From a virus: a stretch of DNA of 64,000 nt. The notes under the pieces are model-generated. The model saw only the letters and a program-made list of their open reading frames with translations, ran no database searches and was not told the DNA's origin. Numbering within the stretch: the first letter of the stretch is position 1; each line of letters opens with the position of its first letter. The DNA is taken from the IMG/VR virus record IMGVR_UViG_3300044646_002092, positions 1-64,000 of that record. One strand, written 5' to 3'. Positions 59,148 to 64,000 of the stretch are shown here, in pieces. The position numbers and the translations under genes are program-made.

Positions 59148-59305
59148 CCAACGCAGTCGAAATCGTAACAATCTCTCGCATCATCCCTATCTATAAAAAT
59201 GGCGAAGAAGCCTCATCAATCCAAGTCGTTAACTTCAATTTTGCCAATGGCGATGAATGTGGTTATAACGTTGTCTCACAAAAAGGCATCTATCAAGTAG
59301 GCTAA
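59144..59305 (+). pseudogene. N-terminal segment of the RNA ligase gene, ended by an in-frame TAA
   Basis: 53 residues (MTNAVEIVTISRIIPIY...IYQVG) followed by TAA at 59303. The same frame continues without another stop into the ligase (KAVYIQPDYCLPDSSLF). In homologous ligases the N-terminal domain reads '..vGD.vVYiepDs.LP...F', so the TAA replaces the expected Asp. Either a nonsense mutation, a sequencing error, or readthrough. Confidence 0.65.
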
Positions 59306-59350
59306 AAGGCTGTATACATCCAACCTGACTACTGCTTACCTGATTCTTCT

Positions 59351-60274
59351 TTGTTCACAAGCTTCACAGCCCCAAACGGCGACCCCAACAAATCCAGACT
59401 TGGACGCAACAATCGCATTCGGGCGCTCAAGTTCAATTTCAGCTTTGAGAATAGTAGCGACCCAATCTATTCCGTCGGCATCTTACTGAATACAAACGAG
59501 CTGCCTATCGAGTTACTTGCGGCTGAAGACCTCGCAGCAGCTTTGGGCATCACTAAGTACGAAGAACCAGAGAAAGGCGCTACAGGTCAAACCAGAGGCA
59601 CACTGCCTTCTTTTTTGTACTCTACTGATGAAGAAAATTGTGCGAATCTCAAATCCCACATCAATCGTGTTCTTGAAAGTGGGGCAGAAGTTGCTTACAC
59701 TATTAAAGTTGACGGAAGCTCATTCACTGAGTATTTCAAGAAAGATGCTGAAGGCAATTGGTACACAGGTATTTGCTCTCGCTCGTTAGAGAAGAAAATT
59801 ACTGATGACACTGCTGATAGTTGGGTCAAACTGGCTAAGTCTTCTGGATTGTACGAGCGTGGCATGGAATATTGCAAGAAGCACAACGTCGAGTTGGCGT
59901 TTCGGGGAGAAATCTATGGTCAGGGCTTGAAAGGTAGCGGCAATAAGCTGAATCCAGATGCTAATAAGAAGCAAGGACTAATTCTTTTCGGTATCGATAA
60001 CTTATCAAGTGGTTTTGCTACTCGAATCCATTATGGTCAGCCTCACAATCTTGAACTTGTTTGCGACGAACTGCAACTCCAATATACTCCTTTAGTAAGG
60101 TTTTTCTCCCAATTTCGCCCCAAAAATTACGACGAACTAATCTCGTTTGCTTCTGATGTTTTTAAAAGAGAAAAAGAAGCTGGTCGAGTCGTTGAGGGTA
60201 TTGTCGTTCGCACACTTTACTCAAACGATTTGTCGGTCAAGGTCATGAACCCATACTACGACAGCAAAAAATAA
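59351..60274 (+). CDS. RNA ligase, catalytic part (Rnl2/PF09414-like)
   Basis: 307 residues from a TTG at 59351; the full-length form would start at 59144. Nucleotidyltransferase motif I AYTIKVDGSSFTEYF (K in KVDG, about 117-131), motif III/IIIa ELAFRGEIYGQGLKG (about 185-199), motif IV EGIVVRT and motif V LSVKVMNPYYDSKK at the C-terminus. RNA ligases seal nicked RNA, for example tRNAs cut by host anticodon nucleases. Catalytic motifs are intact, but the N-terminal part is separated by an in-frame stop, so expression is uncertain. Confidence 0.75.
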   Translation: MFTSFTAPNGDPNKSRLGRNNRIRALKFNFSFENSSDPIYSVGILLNTNELPIELLAAEDLAAALGITKYEEPEKGATGQTRGTLPSFLYSTDEENCANLKSHINRVLESGAEVAYTIKVDGSSFTEYFKKDAEGNWYTGICSRSLEKKITDDTADSWVKLAKSSGLYERGMEYCKKHNVELAFRGEIYGQGLKGSGNKLNPDANKKQGLILFGIDNLSSGFATRIHYGQPHNLELVCDELQLQYTPLVRFFSQFRPKNYDELISFASDVFKREKEAGRVVEGIVVRTLYSNDLSVKVMNPYYDSKK

Positions 60275-60355
60275 TACTAGATGTACTTCGCTAGGTAGAG
60301 GACAAAAAACTATACTTTTGCATATAATAAAGAAATGAACCCTGAGTTTCACTAA

Positions 60356-60398
60356 CCCTACTTTTTAAAATAGGGATTAACCTAATCAGTTAGGTTAA
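60356..60398. repeat. two perfect hairpins upstream of the second IsrB omega RNA
   Basis: CCCTA/TAGGG (60356-60360, 60371-60375) and TTAACCTAA-TCAG-TTAGGTTAA (60377-60398, 9-bp stem). Their place at the 5' boundary of the element resembles the left-end hairpins of IS200/IS605-type elements; no such pair precedes the first copy exactly, which has GAAAGA/TCTTTC instead. Confidence 0.5.
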
Positions 60399-60540
60399 CG
60401 TAAGAAGCGAATAGCTCATTGAGACTTGATTTGGTACAGACTTCCGAATGCTTCTCTAGTTCGGATTATCTCTAAACCTGATTGTTCAGGTGTTGGGTAA
60501 AGCCAAGACATCTTAATCAAGTTGAGCGAGGAGACTTAAA
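60396..60540 (+). ncRNA. omega RNA of IsrB copy 2 (candidate guide plus scaffold)
   Basis: Scaffold from TCATTGAG (60416). P1 ACTTGATT (60424-60431) pairs with AATCAAGT (60515-60522). P2 TCCGAA (60443-60448) pairs with TTCGGA (60460-60465) around the loop TGCTTCTCTAG. P3 is ACCTGA-TTGT-TCAGGT (60476-60491). Then CCAAGACATCTT and GAGCGAGGAGACTTA as in copy 1. Stems differ from copy 1 by compensatory changes while loops are kept. Candidate guide 60396-60415, unlike that of copy 1. Confidence 0.75.
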
Positions 60541-60561
60541 CAATTTTGGGTTATACCAACA

Positions 60562-61659
60562 ATGCGTATTCCAGTAGTAGATACAAATCATCAACCCTTA
60601 ATGCCTACTACACCCGCGAGAGCTAGAAAGTGGATTGAATCTGGCAAAGCGGTAAAACGTTGGTCAGATTGTGGTCAGTTCTACGTTCAGCTACAAGTAG
60701 AGCCATCTGGAAAAGAAAAGCAAGCTATTGTCATCGGGCTTGATTCAGGCAAGAAATATTCAGGTATAGGTGTGCAATCTGCAAAATTCACTTTATACTC
60801 AACCCATTTAAAATTACCATTTCAGATGGTGAGGAATCGGATGGAACTAAGAGGGTTATTGCGAAGAAGTCGTCGGGGTCGCAGAATTAATCGCAAGGTA
60901 AAGTTCTCAAAACGCGCTCATAGACAATTAAGGTTCTCGAACCGCAGGAAAACTAAACTAGCCCCGTCAATCCGTTCTAATCGGCAACTAGAACTTCGTA
61001 TTATATCCGAATTGTGTAAGATTTTTCCAATCAGCGCAATTAGATATGAATATGTAAAAGCAGACATAGATTTAACTAGTGGACGCAAAAAAGCAAGGTC
61101 AGGTAAAAGTTTTTCTCCTGTTATGGTCGGTCAGAAATGGTTGATTGAACAGTTAAATAAATTCGCCACCACTACCACTATTTTTGGCTATCAAACATCC
61201 CTAGTACGTTCTCACCTCGGTTTGGTAAAAAATAAAAATGATAAATCAAAACCTTGCTTTGAGACACACGCTGTTGATGGAGTAGCTATTGCTTGCTCCC
61301 ATTTTGTAGAGTATAAAAAATACCATAAACAAGGAGAGGATGGAGCAGATTGGGTTGGTGCAGTCAGTGTTACTAAAGCTTCTTTTTTTGTAATTCGCAG
61401 ACCATCTTTTTCTCGTCGCCAATTACATTTGATAATACCAATTAAAGGTGGTGTTAGGCATAAATATGGAGGCTCTACTACCCGACACGGTTTCCGTAAG
61501 GGAGATTTAGTAAGCTCCCCTAAAGGTATTGGCTATATTAGTGGCGATACTGTAAAAGCCGTATCTGTTAGCGATTTCAACTGGAAAAGATTAGGGCAAA
61601 TAGCCCCCAGTAAAATTAGATTGATACACCGTTCAAATGGGTTAGTTGTTACTTCCTAA
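60562..61659 (+). CDS. isrB: IsrB, RNA-guided RuvC nickase-like protein, copy 2
   Basis: 365 residues. QPLMPTTPARARKWI (11-25) is the PLMP motif; RuvC-I GLDSG (D61), bridge helix LLRRSRRGRRINRK (99-112), RuvC-II YEYVKA (E163), RuvC-III THAVDGVA (H236, D239), then the C-terminal RRPSFSRRQLH and FRKGDLV. There is no HNH between E163 and D239. Similar to copy 1 along its length but strongly diverged, so not a recent duplicate. All catalytic acids kept. Last major gene before the rightward cluster ends; no transposase near. Confidence 0.9.
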   Translation: MRIPVVDTNHQPLMPTTPARARKWIESGKAVKRWSDCGQFYVQLQVEPSGKEKQAIVIGLDSGKKYSGIGVQSAKFTLYSTHLKLPFQMVRNRMELRGLLRRSRRGRRINRKVKFSKRAHRQLRFSNRRKTKLAPSIRSNRQLELRIISELCKIFPISAIRYEYVKADIDLTSGRKKARSGKSFSPVMVGQKWLIEQLNKFATTTTIFGYQTSLVRSHLGLVKNKNDKSKPCFETHAVDGVAIACSHFVEYKKYHKQGEDGADWVGAVSVTKASFFVIRRPSFSRRQLHLIIPIKGGVRHKYGGSTTRHGFRKGDLVSSPKGIGYISGDTVKAVSVSDFNWKRLGQIAPSKIRLIHRSNGLVVTS

Positions 61660-61683
61660 GTTAATACGACAGTAAGAAATAAT

Positions 61684-61944
61684 ATGAGTAAAACACTGCA
61701 ACTGAAATGGGAGTACTCTTCTGCCAACCTGCCTAACGGAGAAATTATGGCTCGATTCGGGCTACTCAAGGCTGCTGTTGATGGTACTCATAGTACTATG
61801 AGTTACCCTGACAGATTCACTTCAATAAATGCTGCACAGTTAAAAGCTGAAGATATGCTTTTCCGCCATTTGAAAGAGCTATCAGTAGGTATTGATGCTC
61901 TTGACGTAGATGAGGCTGTTGAAACAAACAAACTCGATAACTAA
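61684..61944 (+). CDS. hypothetical protein, last rightward gene
   Basis: 86 residues (MSKTLQLKWEYSSANLPNGE). Its 3' 63 bases overlap the 3' end of the convergent tail-type gene. Unknown. Confidence 0.6.
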   Translation: MSKTLQLKWEYSSANLPNGEIMARFGLLKAAVDGTHSTMSYPDRFTSINAAQLKAEDMLFRHLKELSVGIDALDVDEAVETNKLDN

Positions 61945-62391
61945 AAAATTACTGGTGAAAGTAGGGCTAGAAAGTGCCCCAAAACGAAAGCGTGAGTCCC
62001 ACCCCGTAATCGTCCAGCTACCACTATTTCTATCTAAAAGCAAGCTACCAGCACCATTTCTCAGCGTCGTCTGTAGATTAATGGTGCTGTTTTGTGTAAA
62101 TACCACTCGAACCTGCTCGACGGAAGTGAAGTCAGCTATAGTTGTTCCTGAAGTCGTTGTAATACTCGTAATTGTGTTTAATTTATTTGCAGTATTATTT
62201 GACCTGAACCATCGCCCAGACCCCGCAGTGGGAGCAAATATCTGACCTGAAACAGTTGCATCTGAAGCTGTTGCATCGTATATTAGCCAAGACTTGAGTT
62301 CAATGCAGACAACTGCAAAACCTTGTGGAAGTGCGCTGACATCGAGATTGAGAACTTCAGTAAGTGTAGAAAAAGAGATAGGATGTGCCAT
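61882..62391 (-). CDS. virion (tail fibre-type) protein
   Basis: 169 residues, Thr/Ser/Asn-rich and beta-rich. The N-terminal half (LKSWLIYDATASDATVSGQI, SGRWFRSN) resembles short repeats found in phage fibre and baseplate proteins ('yyv..sat.sd..G..I.p..g.GrW'). Follows the large tail gene by 4 bases on the same strand. Converges on the 61684 gene with a 63-base overlap. Confidence 0.65.
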   Translation of the reverse strand: MAHPISFSTLTEVLNLDVSALPQGFAVVCIELKSWLIYDATASDATVSGQIFAPTAGSGRWFRSNNTANKLNTITSITTTSGTTIADFTSVEQVRVVFTQNSTINLQTTLRNGAGSLLLDRNSGSWTITGWDSRFRFGALSSPTFTSNFLVIEFVCFNSLIYVKSINTY

Positions 62392-62395
62392 CTAA

Positions 62396-64000
62396 CTATT
62401 GACCATAAAAAACATCAGGAATGTAGTTGCCAGTATACCGCGCAGACTTAGTGACTCGTAGCTGTGAAATCTCAATCCAACTTCTACTTCTAAACAAAGA
62501 GGTGTTTATAGTGGCTATAGAAGAATCTTGACTGTACAACCTCTTGATACTAAATTCAGACGCTGACGAGGCTATATTCATCGCTTCGCTTGTTGTTGCA
62601 GTTGCTTCGAGTTCGCCATTCAAGAATAGAGAACAGCTTGTACCAAATTTCACAAAAGATACATCAACTACTGTGCTATCTGGAATATCAGTTACACCAT
62701 CCAAAGTGAAGCTACCAAAAGTGACACGAAGCTTGAGGTCATAGATGCCCCACGTAAAACCCCCCTCAACATCGATAATAGCCCCACGAGTATTGCCAGA
62801 TGGATTAAATATCTTGGCTTCAAGTGTTACATCGCCAGTTATCTCCAAGCTGCTATCGGTATACCCAATATGAGAGTACTTATTGAGCCGTCCTGACGCG
62901 ATGAGTGGTTGTACTGTAGTATTTGACGTGAAACTTCTTGTGAGGCTGTACTGAGCAAAATCTGCCTCACCTACATTAAATTTGAGAAGTAGTACTGTGT
63001 TCGCCGTTGCGGTGTCTTTAGGCGGAACGTCATTAGCAGAAAAGGGAATACTAGCTGCTGTATTAATGGTAAGTTGACGCAAATATCCTTGCCAACTTTG
63101 GGAAGTCCATGCAGCAGTACCTACCGAGTTTTTCAAGCTACCTATGCACAGTGGCTCAGTTGAATTATTGTTGAAGTTGTTAGCTGCTTTGAGGTGAGCG
63201 CTTAAGACTCCATCGATAAATATTTTGTAGACTCGCCCGATTCGATTAATGACAACGCTATGCTCGAAGAGGTCGTCTGGTAAGGCACAAGACAGCACGT
63301 TAGACCCAAAGGCAGCAAACAAGGTACTATCTGCCGCTACACCCACATAAAAGCCTATACTAGATGCTTTGTGGCTACCCACAATACAACCATACTCGCC
63401 TACGCTCGTTTTGGCAGAAAAGAAGGAAATAGTGAAGTCAGTTTCGTTGAGGTCGAATGCCGATGTTTTTGTCGCCTCAAGTCTGCCCCCTGAGAGTAAT
63501 AGACGTGCCTTACTGATGGTTGGAGTGCCGACTGTATTGCCGATTGTTGAAATGCCAGCGCCAGTATATGCAGTTGTTGATGATGCAAATGCCAGATACA
63601 ACGCTTCGCTGAAAGGAGCCTCCCACCCTATTTTTTCTGCATAAGCGACAGCGCCAGTTTTGTCCACATTGTCGCTGTAATCAATGTTCGCGTAAAGTTT
63701 GTTGACGTACTGCAATTCAAGTACTTGTTTGCCAAAATATGCAGTGAGAAGTGTTGCTTGGCTGTATTGCTTAGGGAGCGCGAAGATGTCAGTGAAATTC
63801 TTGATTATGTGACCGTTTGGAATCAGCTCGATGAAGTATTTCGTATACTTGCCAGCATTGAGGATTGTGAGCGTTGTATTAGTCGCTAGAGTGATGCTGA
63901 TGTATTGGGTCGCGCCAGCAAGGTCAAGCGAGTATGTGTCGGTAGAAATAGTAATTGAGGTCAGGTCGTATGCGTCGATTTGATTTTGAGGTATAGGCTC
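62396..64000 (-). CDS. large tail protein with LamG-like domain, 5' end beyond window
   Basis: At least 535 residues: the frame is open to the right edge, well before an internal TTG at 63715. Thr/Ser/Ala-rich beta protein. Residue runs such as FTISFFSAKTS, RVYKIFIDGVLSAHLKAANN and SWQGYLRQLTI, and again VTLEAKIFNPSG and SCSLFLNGELEATATT, are the pattern of two concanavalin/laminin-G-like domains, which bind surface glycans. The part near the edge (TLTILNAGKYTKYFIELIPN) is also fibre-like. Probably a receptor-binding or tail component. Confidence 0.75.
   Translation of the reverse strand, partial: EPIPQNQIDAYDLTSITISTDTYSLDLAGATQYISITLATNTTLTILNAGKYTKYFIELIPNGHIIKNFTDIFALPKQYSQATLLTAYFGKQVLELQYVNKLYANIDYSDNVDKTGAVAYAEKIGWEAPFSEALYLAFASSTTAYTGAGISTIGNTVGTPTISKARLLLSGGRLEATKTSAFDLNETDFTISFFSAKTSVGEYGCIVGSHKASSIGFYVGVAADSTLFAAFGSNVLSCALPDDLFEHSVVINRIGRVYKIFIDGVLSAHLKAANNFNNNSTEPLCIGSLKNSVGTAAWTSQSWQGYLRQLTINTAASIPFSANDVPPKDTATANTVLLLKFNVGEADFAQYSLTRSFTSNTTVQPLIASGRLNKYSHIGYTDSSLEITGDVTLEAKIFNPSGNTRGAIIDVEGGFTWGIYDLKLRVTFGSFTLDGVTDIPDSTVVDVSFVKFGTSCSLFLNGELEATATTSEAMNIASSASEFSIKRLYSQDSSIATINTSLFRSRSWIEISQLRVTKSARYTGNYIPDVFYGQ

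Noticed and set aside
1-64000. CRISPR array
   Set aside because: No regularly spaced direct repeats of 20-40 bases were seen. The repeat arrays at 6317 and 20211 are short operator-like units with irregular spacing.

Overview
The window reads as one large piece of a tailed double-stranded DNA phage genome. The probable host is a filamentous cyanobacterium. This is inferred from an adenosylcobalamin-type ribonucleotide reductase of the kind known in Anabaena, from RRXRR/IsrB genes, and from the phage gene families present. No virion protein or host gene names the host directly. Base composition is A+T rich (about 40% G+C by eye). Genes are short, tightly packed and often overlap as ATGA or TGATG.

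Layout. (1) 1-6300 is mostly minus strand: small virion-like proteins, the large terminase, a kinase-like/virion fusion, a small PD-(D/E)XK protein and a putative DNA-binding protein; a two-gene plus-strand insert (2627-3683) carries a candidate small terminase. (2) 6301-8093 has no genes. It holds repeat arrays, palindromes, a consensus -10 and a long stretch rich in hairpins, possibly a large structured RNA. (3) 8094-32340 is plus strand: dozens of small, mostly unknown accessory genes, one DUF932 protein, a GNAT, zinc ribbons, a DUF4326 protein, one inserted minus-strand virion-like gene, the first IsrB locus (27855-29117) and a second ORF-free structured region (30221-30985). (4) 32341-60274 is the replication and nucleotide block: Sak4-like ATPase, SSB, dUTPase, RecB-type nuclease, primase, RepA-like helicase, dNMP kinase, family A DNA polymerase, adenosylcobalamin-dependent ribonucleotide reductase, a probable corrinoid adenosyltransferase, thymidylate synthase, a DarG-like macrodomain and an interrupted RNA ligase. 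HNH and GIY-YIG endonucleases lie among them. (5) 60356-61659 is the second IsrB locus. (6) 61882-64000 returns to the minus strand with tail or receptor-binding type proteins running off the right edge.

How it fits together. dUTPase, dNMP kinase, ribonucleotide reductase and thymidylate synthase supply dNTPs; primase, helicase, polymerase and SSB copy the genome; Sak4, SSB and the RecB-like nuclease could form a recombination module. Eight starts in or near this block share a promoter-like signal, GAYAGATRMN then exactly 18 bases then a -10-like hexamer, usually 25-33 bases before the start codon. This suggests a phage-specific middle regulon.

Most notable: two diverged IsrB (RuvC-only, HNH-less relatives of IscB/Cas9) genes, each preceded by an about 125-base RNA whose three stems are kept by compensatory changes, i.e. 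omega RNAs, with no transposase nearby. I also found no GATC, GGCC or CCGG anywhere in the 64 kb, a nuclease-only relative of the phage's own terminase, and two large hairpin-rich regions without ORFs.
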